A stretch of 64,000 nucleotides of DNA from an uncultured Chitinophagaceae bacterium. GTDB lineage: Bacteria > Bacteroidota > Bacteroidia > Chitinophagales > Chitinophagaceae. The notes beneath the pieces were generated by a model, which made no database searches, was not told the DNA's origin, and saw only the letters and a program-made list of their open reading frames with translations. This document shows, in pieces, positions 1 through 11,150 of this stretch. Each line of letters starts with the position of its first letter. The first letter of the stretch is position 1. The stretch lies in the NCBI GenBank assembly GCA_936908745.1, contig CAKZFX010000009.1, forward strand, positions 124,001 to 188,000. The letters run 5' to 3'. Both the position numbers and the translations under genes were made by a program.

Positions 1-819
1 CTCCGGCTTGGCCAGTTCAGTTACTTTCTCCAATGCTTCTATTGCTTCACGGTATTTTTTCAGGCGAATGTAAGCGTCGCCCATATTGCGGTACGCATAG
101 TCGAATTTCTCATCGATGGTAATCGCATATTGGTAGGCATCAATTGCCTTTTCATACAGTTTCAATCCCTGGTAAGCGGCGGCCAGGTTGAACCATGCCA
201 GTTCGCTGTAAGGATAGTCATCAATGATTTGCTGGTGCAGCCGGATGCTTTCTTCATTTCTCCCGGTAAAGTCTGTCCAGAAACATATTTTGTATAAAGC
301 TTCTTCGTTGACGGGCTCGTCTTCCAATATCAGTTTGAGACAGTCGAATACTTTATCAAAGTCTTCGTAGTCGTCATACACGTCTGCCAGTTCAAACAGC
401 ATTTCTATTCTTTCTTCACCTTGAAAAAGGTCTAAAGCTTCGCTCAGCAAAGCCACGGCTTTTTCCTGCTGGTCCAGCGCCAGGTAGGCGTCTGTTTTCA
501 GAATATAAAGGTTGATATCACGGCTGTCCAGGAGCTCTGCCTGGTCAAGCATGATCAGTGCTTTCTTATAATTGCGTGAGGTCAGTAAAATATCCGCTTT
601 TTTGATAAGCAGGCTGGCCGAATAAGGATATTGTTCGATGGCCATGTCTGCCGCTTCGGAAGCAGCGCTTACGTCTTCTTTTTCCTGGAAATAGTCGATT
701 ATTTTTTCAAATGATTCTTCTTCAATAAATGAGTGTTGGCGGCCATTTTTAAGATTCTCGTACCTCTTTAGCAATTCCTGAATTTCTTCCCGGTTTTCCC
801 GGTAGTGCTGTTCTTTCAT
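1..819 (-). CDS. TPR-repeat protein, 3' end cut by window edge
   Basis: A leftward reading frame starts at the ATG at 819 (MKEQHYRENREEIQELL) and stays open to position 1, so the C-terminus lies outside the window. About 273 residues are visible. They form successive helix-turn-helix repeats with tetratricopeptide spacing: small residues at the G/A positions, and segments such as AWFNLAAAYQGLKLYEKAI and YAYRNMGDAYIRLKKYREA, each about 34 residues apart. TPR arrays mediate protein-protein contacts. No signal peptide or membrane segment is seen, so it is probably cytosolic. Its exact role cannot be told. The TPR assignment is secure, the partner unknown. Confidence 0.85.
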   Translation of the reverse strand, partial: MKEQHYRENREEIQELLKRYENLKNGRQHSFIEEESFEKIIDYFQEKEDVSAASEAADMAIEQYPYSASLLIKKADILLTSRNYKKALIMLDQAELLDSRDINLYILKTDAYLALDQQEKAVALLSEALDLFQGEERIEMLFELADVYDDYEDFDKVFDCLKLILEDEPVNEEALYKICFWTDFTGRNEESIRLHQQIIDDYPYSELAWFNLAAAYQGLKLYEKAIDAYQYAITIDEKFDYAYRNMGDAYIRLKKYREAIEALEKVTELAKPE

Positions 820-1047
820 AGAATTCCCCCTGTTTGGTGATTTATTCGATTTTAAAGAGCCGGTTCGGGCCGCAAAATCCCTTTGCGTCCTGAAATCTTT
901 ATTTTCAACAAGTTACTTCAAATAAAACAATAAAACCGCTACTTAGTTTTCCCCATGTGTGAAAAGGAACTTAAAAATATTTATGGATTTTGTGTAACAA
1001 ATGCATCCTTTTAGCGTTAAACAACTACTAAAGTTCTGGATAAACGG

Positions 1048-1080
1048 TTTGTTAAATCTCGTTTTTTATAACTACCTTTG
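1048..1080 (+). promoter_or_regulatory. Bacteroidota-type promoter, TTTG-N21-TACCTTTG
   Basis: TTTG at 1048-1051 and TACCTTTG at 1073-1080 match the -33 and -7 boxes of the Bacteroidota primary sigma factor. The start codon of the next gene follows only 7 bases after the -7 box, so its transcript would be leaderless or nearly so if that start is right. Confidence 0.6.
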
Positions 1081-1087
1081 TAATTAA

Positions 1088-1447
1088 TTGAAAACTAAGA
1101 CTACCATATTGACTAAAGTGCTGGGAAGAAAATTGGCAATATTCGGCCTTATCGCCGTTTCTGCTGTTGCTTCTTTTGCAACCTTGGGCGATGGAAGGAT
1201 TAAAAAGGATAAACCGACCCGTTCTCTCCTTACAAACAAAACCCAGACCAATTCTTTTTCACTCCGCTCGGGTTATACTTTCAGGGGCAATGAAGTGATC
1301 AACACACAATCTCCCCGCTATATCAATCTCAACACAACGATGACGTATCAAAGAGGTAACACTACTTATGTGCTCCCTTTGAAAAAGAAAGTGCTGATTG
1401 ATAATGTGAAAATCGAACTGGGCAACCGTCAGCTTCGCCGTAATTAA
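1088..1447 (+). CDS. small exported hypothetical protein
   Basis: A 119-residue frame opening with TTG. Residues about 10-32 (KVLGRKLAIFGLIAVSAVAS) look like a signal peptide, and the rest is polar and basic, rich in Asn, Thr and Arg, ending QLRRN. I recognise no family. The start is uncertain: TTG at 1088 directly follows a good promoter, and TTG at 1109 or GTG at 1118 would also leave a signal sequence. It converges with the next gene and overlaps its end by 4 bases. A promoter, a signal sequence and a sensible end suggest a real gene, probably lineage specific. Confidence 0.55.
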   Translation: MKTKTTILTKVLGRKLAIFGLIAVSAVASFATLGDGRIKKDKPTRSLLTNKTQTNSFSLRSGYTFRGNEVINTQSPRYINLNTTMTYQRGNTTYVLPLKKKVLIDNVKIELGNRQLRRN

Positions 1448-2103
1448 TTTACCCCTTTACTTTCAGCATAGGTCATTACCCTGTAACCTGTTTTAGGCAG
1501 GTCAAATTTCGCTTGCGCTACAGGATTAAAACTCACAGATGATACGGTATAGGTTACCATCATATCGCCGATAGAGGCTTCATACTGCATGGCCAGGCCG
1601 GGCAGGTTCTTGTTCAGGTATTGAAAATCCCTGTTTACCGGCAGCAAGTCTTTGGCAAAGAACACGGTGAACGTTGTGCCGTCCGCCAGTTTACCAATGG
1701 CTTTCTGCGTATTGTAACCGGCAATGGTTTTATATTCCTCTACCATGGTAAAGGTCACGCCTTCATATTTCTTGTTGGACTCCTTCCAGTCGGCCGGTGT
1801 CATCGTGATCATGTATTTCTGCTCACCATATTCTTTTAACACGGTGACGCCGCCGGTATTACCGTTTACAATCGTGGATTGTGTACCCAATGAGCTGACC
1901 ATCTCCGAACGGCTGGATTTGCCTTTCAGGTAGATCACACTTGTAGCGCCGTCCAGCAGGTCTGCGGCCTGTGGTTTCGCATTGTTCGTGTTGATCACGA
2001 TGTCATAAGTGATCGTGGCTTCCGTCAGTCTTTTTTGTGCAAAAAGACTGCTTGTAAACAAAGTGGCCGCAATAACGAAGGGTATGTAAAGTTTCTTTTT
2101 CAT
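1444..2103 (-). CDS. exported protein of DUF4412/GLPGLI-like type
   Basis: The chosen start is the ATG at 2103, giving MKKKLYIPFVIAATLFTSSL followed by FAQKR, a standard signal peptide with a cleavage site after FAQ. A frame 14 codons longer exists but would bury the signal peptide. The mature protein of about 195 residues is beta-rich, with strands such as ATITYDIVINTNN, SVIYLKGKSSRSEMV and YKTIAGYNTQKAIGKLADG. This resembles periplasmic or outer-membrane-associated DUF4412 and GLPGLI proteins, whose function is unknown. Family assignment is by pattern only. Confidence 0.65.
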   Translation of the reverse strand: MKKKLYIPFVIAATLFTSSLFAQKRLTEATITYDIVINTNNAKPQAADLLDGATSVIYLKGKSSRSEMVSSLGTQSTIVNGNTGGVTVLKEYGEQKYMITMTPADWKESNKKYEGVTFTMVEEYKTIAGYNTQKAIGKLADGTTFTVFFAKDLLPVNRDFQYLNKNLPGLAMQYEASIGDMMVTYTVSSVSFNPVAQAKFDLPKTGYRVMTYAESKGVN

Positions 2104-2157
2104 TTTCTTAGTATTATCATGTAAAAGACGTGCCAAATTAGCCAAATAGTTGCGTAT

Positions 2158-2199
2158 GAAAAAAACCCGTCCAACCGAAGGCGGAACGGGCTTTTTCTT
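2158..2199 (-). terminator. intrinsic terminator of the pyrG-yidC unit
   Basis: Hairpin with arms CCCGT/ACGGG plus inner pairs, flanked by A-run and T-run on either side (AAAAAACCCGT ... ACGGGCTTTTT). It lies just beyond the yidC stop and could work in both directions. Confidence 0.75.
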
Positions 2200-2217
2200 A
2201 TGATTGTCTTAACGAAA

Positions 2218-4065
2218 TCAGCGTTTTCCTTTCTGCTGCATTTCTTTCATTTTCTTCTGTTGTTCCTGCATCTGTTCCATCCGCTCCTGCCATTTGGATT
2301 TCTTCTTCGGCTTTTTGCGGTTCTCTTCGATTTTCGCCAATATCTTGTTATGATCGATAATGTAGTTCTGGATCACAAACTGCAGCGCCAGCGTTACTAA
2401 ATTAGATACGGTATAGTACCATGTCAGCGCCGAAGGCAGGCGGTTGAAGATGAATAAAAGGAAGATCGGGAAAATGTACGGCAGGTATTTCATTACCGGG
2501 TTGCTCTGGTCAGGGCTCATGCTCATACTGTAAACAGAAATAAGCAAACTGGTAATAACGGCCGTCAGCGTAAACAAGCTCAGGTGATCGCCCAGTAAGG
2601 GAATATGGAATCCAAATTTGATCACATCGTCGTAAGCTGCCAGGTCTTTTGCCCATAAGAAGTTTTCACCTCTCAGGCTTATTTCAGAACTAAAGAAGCT
2701 GAAGAGGGCAAAGAAGATCGGGATTTGCAGCAAAGCGGGGATACAACCGCCTAGTGGATTTACACCTGCTTCACGGAAGAGTTTCATCTGGTCCATGCTC
2801 ATCGCCTGCTGGTCGCCGCCATGTTTTTCTTTCAGCTTCGCAATTTCAGGACGCAGCGCTTTCATCTTCGCACCGCTTACATAGCTTGAATAGGTCAATG
2901 GAGAGATCAGCAAACGGATAAAGAGTGTCAGCAAGGCAATAGCGATACCCACGCTGCCAAAATTCTTCATAAAGTCGAAGATCGGCATGATCACATATTT
3001 GTTCAGCGGTCGCACAAAGGCATACATACCTTGCCCGAGGTTGATCAGCTTTTCAAATTTGTAATCGTATTTTTTAAGAATATGATAGTCGGAAGGGCCA
3101 TAGTAAATGCTGAATTCACCTTGTGTTTCAGAAGCAACCGGCAGTTGGGCTTTCAACGTAGTGGTGGCCTGAACCACGATGCTGGTATCTTCAGGAACGG
3201 TCCATTCCATCTTACCGGAAGCGAATTTGTCTTTGGCCACAATAGCGCCAAAGAAGAAACGCTGGCGCATACCCACCCATTTCAGGTTTTTATCAAATTC
3301 CACATCGCTGCGGCGGCCAATGGTATTGTAATCAAATTCACCGTCTTCAACATAGCCCATTTGCGTATTTTCTTTTTCATACGACAAGGAAGACTCTTGC
3401 TGAGCGGCTGTGTATTGCCATACCATGTTCATGTTGCCCTGTGTCAGCAGGTTATTGGCATCTTTGAATTTCGCCGTGAAATCAATCATGTAATCATCCT
3501 TGCGCACCAGGAACTGGTGCACGATACCGGCAGCAGAGTTGCTGTCGCCGGTCAACTGGAAAGAAACCGTTGTGCTTCCGTCAGGATTTTTAGTTAAAAT
3601 TCCCGGTTGGAAATATAAGTCAGCCGTTTGTGCGGTTACATTCTGGCCTGTATTGATCGGGTAACTGAGTTTATCAAAAGCGCTGCCGGCCAGGCGTACC
3701 TGCCCGCTGTCCTGGTTTTTGAATTTTTTGAGCTCAACATATTTAACCTGCCCGCCTTTGTTGGTAAAAGCGATTTTAAATACATCGTTTTCTACAATCG
3801 TCAGTTGCTCTGTACCCGTACCAGCGCCTTTAAAGCCACCTTCTCTTGTTACAGTGCCAATAGAATCATTGTAGATAGAATCCCTTCTTGCTAACTGGGA
3901 GTCAGTTCTCGGGCCTGTTGCAATTTTAATGGAATCCTCCACCCTTTTTTGCTCTGCCATTTGCTTGGCATGGGTTGCCTGCTCCTTGTTGGTAAAATAG
4001 AAATAGCCAAATAAAAGAACCGCCATGACTACAAAACCAAGGACGGTAGTACGATCAAACTTCAT
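2218..4065 (-). CDS. yidC: membrane protein insertase YidC
   Basis: YidC/Oxa1 insertase of 615 residues, which places membrane proteins into the inner membrane alone or with SecYEG. An N-terminal membrane helix (about residues 8-26, LGFVVMAVLLFGYFYF) is followed by a large periplasmic beta domain (about 60-350). The conserved C-terminal five-helix core begins near residue 370 and contains LLISPLTYSSYVSGAKM and the GGCIPALLQIPIFFALF hairpin region. The end is a very basic, Lys/Gln/Met-rich tail (KKPKKKSKWQERMEQ...), fitting a ribosome-binding extension. The gene follows pyrG with a 127-base gap, probably in the same transcript. Full length for Bacteroidota. Confidence 0.97.
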   Translation of the reverse strand: MKFDRTTVLGFVVMAVLLFGYFYFTNKEQATHAKQMAEQKRVEDSIKIATGPRTDSQLARRDSIYNDSIGTVTREGGFKGAGTGTEQLTIVENDVFKIAFTNKGGQVKYVELKKFKNQDSGQVRLAGSAFDKLSYPINTGQNVTAQTADLYFQPGILTKNPDGSTTVSFQLTGDSNSAAGIVHQFLVRKDDYMIDFTAKFKDANNLLTQGNMNMVWQYTAAQQESSLSYEKENTQMGYVEDGEFDYNTIGRRSDVEFDKNLKWVGMRQRFFFGAIVAKDKFASGKMEWTVPEDTSIVVQATTTLKAQLPVASETQGEFSIYYGPSDYHILKKYDYKFEKLINLGQGMYAFVRPLNKYVIMPIFDFMKNFGSVGIAIALLTLFIRLLISPLTYSSYVSGAKMKALRPEIAKLKEKHGGDQQAMSMDQMKLFREAGVNPLGGCIPALLQIPIFFALFSFFSSEISLRGENFLWAKDLAAYDDVIKFGFHIPLLGDHLSLFTLTAVITSLLISVYSMSMSPDQSNPVMKYLPYIFPIFLLFIFNRLPSALTWYYTVSNLVTLALQFVIQNYIIDHNKILAKIEENRKKPKKKSKWQERMEQMQEQQKKMKEMQQKGKR

Positions 4066-4192
4066 TCTGCGTAAATTTTTAACCCCGGAATATTCGGAGG
4101 CGGCAAAGATAGGGTAATCACCCCGAGTGACCGGCCGGGAAACGACCGCATTTCACCGAAAATTTGACCCTGTTTTGTCTCTAAAAGAGGCT

Positions 4193-6102
<1,910 letters not shown>

Positions 6103-7383
6103 ATGAGAAAACTACCACTACTGCTGCTTGGCATCTTGATCTTCCTCAACGCACAATCGCAGAAAACCATTATCTGGTGCGGCAATTTGATTGACGGACA
6201 GGCAGATGAAGCAAAAGCCAATATGACGATCGTGCTGGAAGGAAATAAGATTGTGGGTGTGGAAAAAGGATTCAGCAAAGCCGGAACAAATGACAAAGTA
6301 ATTGACCTGAAAAGCAAAACCGTGATGCCCGGCTGGATTGATATGCACGTTCATTTTGAGTTTGAAACCAACCCGAATGCCTATCTCGAAAAGTTTACGC
6401 AAAACCCTGCAGATATTGCTTACCAGTCCATCCGGTTTGCCGATACTACATTAATGACCGGTTTTACCACTGCAAGAGACCTGGGCGGCAGCGGTGTCAA
6501 TATTTCACTACGCAATGCTATTAATAAAGGATGGCTGAAAGGCCCGCGGATTTATACCGCCGGACGTTCCATTGCCACCACGGGCGGACATGCGGATCCC
6601 ACCAACGGCTATCGCAAAGACCTGGCAGGTGACCCCGGCCCGCTGGATGCCGTAGCCAATGGCGCAGACGAATGCCGCAAAGCAGTACGCCAACGTTATA
6701 AAGAAGGAAGCGATTTAATAAAGATCACCGCTACCGGTGGTGTACTGAGCGTGGCCAAAAGCTCGAGCAACCCCCAGTTTATAGATGATGAACTGGAAGC
6801 GATTGTAAAAACAGCCAAAGATTATGGTTTTAAAGTAGCGGTGCATGCACATGGGGCAGAAGGAATGAAAAGAGCGATCAAAGCCGGTGTTAATTCCATT
6901 GAACATGGAACCAATATGGATGATGAAGCGATTGCCTTGTTCAAGCAATACGGAACATGGTATGTGCCTACATTGACGGCAGGCGCAGCGGTAGCCGATT
7001 CAGCAAAGAAACCGGGTTATTATCCTGCAATCGTTACACCAAAAGCACTGGAAATTGGCCCGAAGATAAAAGCAACACTTGCCCGGGCATACAAAGCAGG
7101 CGTTAAGATCGCTTTTGGAACGGATGCCGGTGTGTACCAGCATGGCAGGAACTGGCTGGAGTTTGTGTATATGCAGGAAGCAGGTATGAAACCCATGGAA
7201 GTGATTAAATCAGCCACGATCAATGCTGCCGAACTCTTAGGCGAAAAAGACAGGTTGGGAAGTATTGAAGCAGGCAAGCTCGCCGATATCGTAGCCGTTG
7301 ATGGCGACCCGCTCAAAGATCCTTCTGTATTTGGCAAAGTATCTTTTGTAATGAAAGACGGTGTTGTTTATAAGTTGAAATAA
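6103..7383 (+). CDS. exported metal-dependent amidohydrolase
   Basis: Amidohydrolase-superfamily enzyme of 426 residues (imidazolonepropionase-like/Xaa-Pro dipeptidase type). A signal peptide, MRKLPLLLLGILIFLNAQSQ, sends it to the periplasm. The TIM-barrel metal ligands are visible: His82 and His84 in MHVHF, the AVHAHG histidines, the His in SIEHGT and the catalytic Asp in AFGTDAG. A small beta domain is formed by the N- and C-terminal ends (DGDPLKDPSVFGKVSFVMKDG). Exported members often hydrolyse dipeptides or lactams, but the substrate cannot be told here. Monocistronic, divergent from pyrG. Confidence 0.9.
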   Translation: MRKLPLLLLGILIFLNAQSQKTIIWCGNLIDGQADEAKANMTIVLEGNKIVGVEKGFSKAGTNDKVIDLKSKTVMPGWIDMHVHFEFETNPNAYLEKFTQNPADIAYQSIRFADTTLMTGFTTARDLGGSGVNISLRNAINKGWLKGPRIYTAGRSIATTGGHADPTNGYRKDLAGDPGPLDAVANGADECRKAVRQRYKEGSDLIKITATGGVLSVAKSSSNPQFIDDELEAIVKTAKDYGFKVAVHAHGAEGMKRAIKAGVNSIEHGTNMDDEAIALFKQYGTWYVPTLTAGAAVADSAKKPGYYPAIVTPKALEIGPKIKATLARAYKAGVKIAFGTDAGVYQHGRNWLEFVYMQEAGMKPMEVIKSATINAAELLGEKDRLGSIEAGKLADIVAVDGDPLKDPSVFGKVSFVMKDGVVYKLK

Positions 7384-7390
7384 GAGCAGG

Positions 7391-8539
7391 TTATGTTTTT
7401 GTCAATGGAATGCGCATACTGATGAGTAAGTCAGTTGCTGCCTCTTCGTTTGAAAAAGAGCCTCCATTCATTTCCAGCCGGTTGACCATATTGCTGATAA
7501 ATAGATTTTTTTCAGGGCCATTTTTTTGCTCAATACCTCTTAATGAACAATTGAGCAACACATCTTCGCCTATTTCCAATTCCATATCTATCTTTTTGGC
7601 AGACAGGAAGGTTGCTAATTGTAATAACTCCTGAACCAGCCTGAACAGCACCAACCCTTCCCTTCCCATGAGTTCTGTAATCCCGCCTTTTACAGCAAGC
7701 TGTGCGTCTATTGCCTTATCGCCTGAATAACCAAGTAACAACTCTTCGATATGCGGAATATAGTTATCGGCCAGCAAAGTGGTCGGCGTAATGGATTGTG
7801 AAAGACCACGGATAAATTGTGTAAGATTATCCAGTTCACGCATGGCATGGTCGAGGTAAAAATCTCGCAGGTCTTTATTGGATTGCGCCAGCCCGATAAA
7901 TAAACGGACACCGGCGGTGGTCTGCGCCACTTCTTCATGCAGCGAATAGGCTGTTTTATAGTTTTCCTCTTCCCGTTTATGAAAATTGAGTTGTGCTACT
8001 TTTTTTTCGGCTTCTAACAGTTGAGCAGATGTTGCCAGTATTTGTTTGTTTTTAAGACGAAGCTCCAGTAAACGGCTTACTTGTTTGGCCGCACTTTCCA
8101 ATGCTTTTACCTGCAAAGCTGTCAACTGTTTGGGTGTTTGATCAATCACACAAACAGCACCTAATGTATAACCTGCTTTTGTAACGATCGGCGCTCCTGC
8201 ATAGAAACCGATCTTGATACCTGCTGTTACATGCGGGTTGTCAAAGAAACGTTCATCCTTTTTGGCATCGTTGACGATCATCACTTCTTTTTCAAAAATA
8301 GTGTGGCCGCAAAATGCTTCTGAACGGCTGCCTTCTTTGGTGCCCATGTTCTTTTCGGCCTTGAACCACTGCCTGTCTTTGTCAATAAACGTAATGCTTG
8401 CCATCGGGCAATCACAGATTTCACAGATCAGGTCAATCAGTTCATTGTAATCGGCCTCATGTGCAGAGTCGAGTATATTATAGGAATAAAGATCCTGCAA
8501 TCTTTCTTTTTCATTTTCGGGAATACGGGAGGGGATCAT
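7391..8539 (-). CDS. GAF-domain sensor protein with degenerate kinase-like C-terminus
   Basis: 382 residues. Residues about 25-165 form a GAF domain of the kind at the N-terminus of many Bacteroidota histidine kinases (CPMASITFIDKDRQWFKA, AFCGHTIF, GFYAGAPI, GYTLGAVCVID). A coiled segment follows (about 160-200), then a helical region resembling a dimerisation domain and a C-terminal region shaped like a HATPase fold. No phosphoacceptor His motif and no N, G1 or G2 boxes are recognisable, so it is probably not an active kinase. It starts 27 bases after proC ends and may be cotranscribed with it. Confidence 0.75.
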   Translation of the reverse strand: MIPSRIPENEKERLQDLYSYNILDSAHEADYNELIDLICEICDCPMASITFIDKDRQWFKAEKNMGTKEGSRSEAFCGHTIFEKEVMIVNDAKKDERFFDNPHVTAGIKIGFYAGAPIVTKAGYTLGAVCVIDQTPKQLTALQVKALESAAKQVSRLLELRLKNKQILATSAQLLEAEKKVAQLNFHKREEENYKTAYSLHEEVAQTTAGVRLFIGLAQSNKDLRDFYLDHAMRELDNLTQFIRGLSQSITPTTLLADNYIPHIEELLLGYSGDKAIDAQLAVKGGITELMGREGLVLFRLVQELLQLATFLSAKKIDMELEIGEDVLLNCSLRGIEQKNGPEKNLFISNMVNRLEMNGGSFSNEEAATDLLISMRIPLTKT

Positions 8540-8566
8540 AGCCTTATTTTAACCTTATAACAATGC

Positions 8567-9364
8567 TTAAACGTCCTTTGCGATTTTTTTATAGCTCACC
8601 ACTACTCCTCTTATCAGCGAAGAACTGAAACCACGGTGTTCCATTTCATTCAGTCCTGCGATGGTGCAACCTTTTGGTGTGGTCACTTTATCTATTTCCT
8701 GCTCGGGATGCGATCCTTTTTGTAATAACAATTCTGCCGCTCCTTTTACCGTTTGCGCTGCAATCAGTGATGCAGTGGCCGCATCAAATCCTATTTCAAT
8801 ACCGCCCTGGATATTTGCACGGATATAGCGCATTGCATACGCTGTGCCACAAGCGCCTAAAACAGTGGCGGCTTCCATTAACTTTTCATCAATGATGGTC
8901 ACTTTACCCACCGTATCAAAAAGATCCTTTACATATCTGGCTTCTTTCTCTTCTGCAGTATGATGACTGATACAAGTAATACTTTCACGGATGGCAATAG
9001 CCGTGTTGGGCATCGCCCTGAAAACAGTAGCGGTATTGCCAAGCATTTCATTGATATCAGCAATGCTGACACCTGTAACAACAGATATAAAAGTTGATTT
9101 GGGAGATACGGCCGCCCGGATGCCTGCCAGTACTTCTGATACCTGGAAAGGTTTCACTGCCAGGATAATCACATCGGCTTTTTTAACAGCGGCTGCATTG
9201 TCTGTGGAAATGTTGATACCTTTTTCTTCCAGATCTTTCAACAAGTCTATCCTACGGCGGGTAACAGTAATATCAGCAGGTTTGCTGAATTTACTCGCTG
9301 TCAATCCTTCTGCAATAGCGACCCCCAGGTTGCCGCCGCCAATAATTGTTATTTTCTTACTCAT
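8567..9364 (-). CDS. proC: pyrroline-5-carboxylate reductase
   Basis: Last step of proline synthesis: reduction of 1-pyrroline-5-carboxylate with NAD(P)H. The 265 residues begin with a Rossmann dinucleotide-binding motif (TIIGGGNLGVAIAEGL, residues 6-21) and contain the family segments ILAVKPFQV, RAMPNTA and the C-terminal signature TTPKGCTIAGLNEME. Length is normal for the family. A TATCTTAG box on the minus strand lies roughly 20 bases before the start. Confidence 0.96.
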   Translation of the reverse strand: MSKKITIIGGGNLGVAIAEGLTASKFSKPADITVTRRRIDLLKDLEEKGINISTDNAAAVKKADVIILAVKPFQVSEVLAGIRAAVSPKSTFISVVTGVSIADINEMLGNTATVFRAMPNTAIAIRESITCISHHTAEEKEARYVKDLFDTVGKVTIIDEKLMEAATVLGACGTAYAMRYIRANIQGGIEIGFDAATASLIAAQTVKGAAELLLQKGSHPEQEIDKVTTPKGCTIAGLNEMEHRGFSSSLIRGVVVSYKKIAKDV

Positions 9365-9498
9365 ACTCCCAATTTATATAGCTAAGATAATACGACAAGA
9401 CTTAGAGTCGTAACCTGTTGAAAGAAAGTTTTGTTCAAAAAAACTGTAGTCAGACTTACTACGTAACTGTAATGAATTAATTATAAATCAACCTAATC

Positions 9499-10113
9499 AT
9501 GCAAAAAAGATTTTTAACGATCGCTACAGCAGCCTGCCTGTCGGGCTTAATGTTTGTTTCTTGTAACAATGACGCAAAAAATGGCACAGATGGAAAAGAC
9601 ACTGTGGCCACAACAACTGACAACACAATTACAAAACCCACCGAAGAACCCGGCGTAATGGTGGGTGGCGCTAACATGGTACCATCAAAAGACATTGTTG
9701 ACAATGCATCCAACTCTGCCGATCATACTACGTTAGTAGCGGCAGTAAAGGCAGCCGGCCTGGTAGAAACATTAAAAGGCAAAGGCCCTTTCACTGTATT
9801 TGCACCTACAAACGAAGCTTTTAATAAATTACCCGCAGGTACTGTTGACAAATTACTGAAACCTGAAATGAAAGCTGACCTTACAAAAGTGCTGACTTAC
9901 CATGTAGTTCCAGGCGCATTGAAATCAACTGACCTGAAAGATGGCCAGGAGTTGACAACCGTACAAGGTGAAAAATTGTCTGTATGGAATAAAGATGGCA
10001 AATGGATGGTAAAAGACGCAAAAGGCAACACGGCAAATATCACCATCGCTGATGTAATCTCGAGCAACGGTGTTACGTATGTGATCGACGCAGTACTGAT
10101 GCCAAAGAAATAA
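9499..10113 (+). CDS. fasciclin (FAS1) domain lipoprotein
   Basis: 204 residues. The N-terminus MQKRFLTIATAACLSGLMFVSC ends in a lipobox with Cys22 as the lipidated residue, so it is probably anchored in a membrane. A Thr/Asp-rich linker follows, then one FAS1 domain (about 70-203) with both conserved motifs: GPFTVFAPTNEAFNKLP (H1-like) and LTYHVVPG, ending NGVTYVIDAVLMP. FAS1 domains serve in adhesion. Monocistronic, with its own terminator. Confidence 0.92.
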   Translation: MQKRFLTIATAACLSGLMFVSCNNDAKNGTDGKDTVATTTDNTITKPTEEPGVMVGGANMVPSKDIVDNASNSADHTTLVAAVKAAGLVETLKGKGPFTVFAPTNEAFNKLPAGTVDKLLKPEMKADLTKVLTYHVVPGALKSTDLKDGQELTTVQGEKLSVWNKDGKWMVKDAKGNTANITIADVISSNGVTYVIDAVLMPKK

Positions 10114-10140
10114 TATCTATACTTGTTGTGATACAGAACA

Positions 10141-10170
10141 AGGGCAGCTTTCGCTGCCCTTTCTTTTTTT
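10141..10170 (+). terminator. intrinsic terminator after FAS1 gene
   Basis: Perfect 8-bp stem AGGGCAGC (10141-10148) / GCTGCCCT (10153-10160) with a TTTC loop, followed by a long T run that touches the stop of the convergent epimerase gene. Confidence 0.9.
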
Positions 10171-11149
10171 AGTAATATTTTGCCGGAACTAAATAGTTGG
10201 TCACATAATCGCCAACGCCTTGTTCTAATGAATCAAAAGCATCTGCATAACCTGCGGTTATCAATTTATTCATATCCGCTTCGGTGAAGTATTGGTATTT
10301 GTCGCGGATGTCAAGAGGCGTATCAATAAATTCAATCTCCACAGGAAGGTCCAATGCTGTGAAGATAGCCGTCACTTCATCAATAAACGAACGGGCCTTG
10401 CCCGTACCGGCGTTGTAAAGACCTGAAGCCGGTTTGTTTTCCATGAGCCAGTAACAAATAGCAACAATGTCTTTTACATAGATAAAGTCACGGAGTTGCT
10501 CGCCATCTTTGAATTCAGCTTTATGCGAACGGAAGAGTTTTACTTTTCCTGTTTCTTTAATCTGTTTAAACGCATGTAAAACCACGCTGGCCATCCGGCC
10601 TTTATGATATTCATTCGGACCATAGACATTGAAGAATTTCACACCCGCCCAGAAAGGAGGTTGTGCTGTTTGCTGCAAGGCCCATTTATCAAATTCATTT
10701 TTTGAAACACCGTAAGGATTCAGCGGTTGCAGTTCGTCAACGATACTATGATCGTCCTTATAGCCCAACTCACCATTGCCATAGGTGGCCGCCGAAGAAG
10801 CATAGACCAGTGGAATATTATTAACGGTGCAATAATGCCAGATCTCTTTTGAATATTGCACATTCAATTTTTCATGAATGGAATAATCAAATTCGGTTGT
10901 ATCTGTTCTTGCGCCCAAATGAAAAACAGCATCAATCGTGATATCTGAAGAATTGAGCCAGCCGATCAAGCCTTCTCTTTCTATTTGATGCGAGAACAGT
11001 TTTGTATTATAATTTGGCTCTTTTTCTTTCTCACTGAAGTCATCTGCAATAATAATATTGCTATAACCTGCATGGTTGAGATAACCCAACAGGTAACTGC
11101 CGATAAAACCAGCCGCACCTGTCAATAAGATCGTTGCATTTTTATCCAT
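10169..11149 (-). CDS. hldD: ADP-L-glycero-D-manno-heptose 6-epimerase-like
   Basis: Extended short-chain dehydrogenase of 326 residues, most like ADP-glyceromanno-heptose 6-epimerase of lipopolysaccharide core synthesis. The NAD-binding motif TGAAGFIGSYL is at 10-20, HLGARTDTTE follows the fourth strand, and the catalytic YxxxK is in NPYGVSK. The segments FFNVYGPNEYHKGRMASVV and QLRDFIYVKD are typical of this epimerase. It begins directly after purL stops (purL ends at 11151, this starts at 11149), so the two are translationally linked though metabolically unrelated. A related sugar-nucleotide epimerase remains possible. Confidence 0.87.
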   Translation of the reverse strand: MDKNATILLTGAAGFIGSYLLGYLNHAGYSNIIIADDFSEKEKEPNYNTKLFSHQIEREGLIGWLNSSDITIDAVFHLGARTDTTEFDYSIHEKLNVQYSKEIWHYCTVNNIPLVYASSAATYGNGELGYKDDHSIVDELQPLNPYGVSKNEFDKWALQQTAQPPFWAGVKFFNVYGPNEYHKGRMASVVLHAFKQIKETGKVKLFRSHKAEFKDGEQLRDFIYVKDIVAICYWLMENKPASGLYNAGTGKARSFIDEVTAIFTALDLPVEIEFIDTPLDIRDKYQYFTEADMNKLITAGYADAFDSLEQGVGDYVTNYLVPAKYY

Positions 11150-11150
11150 C

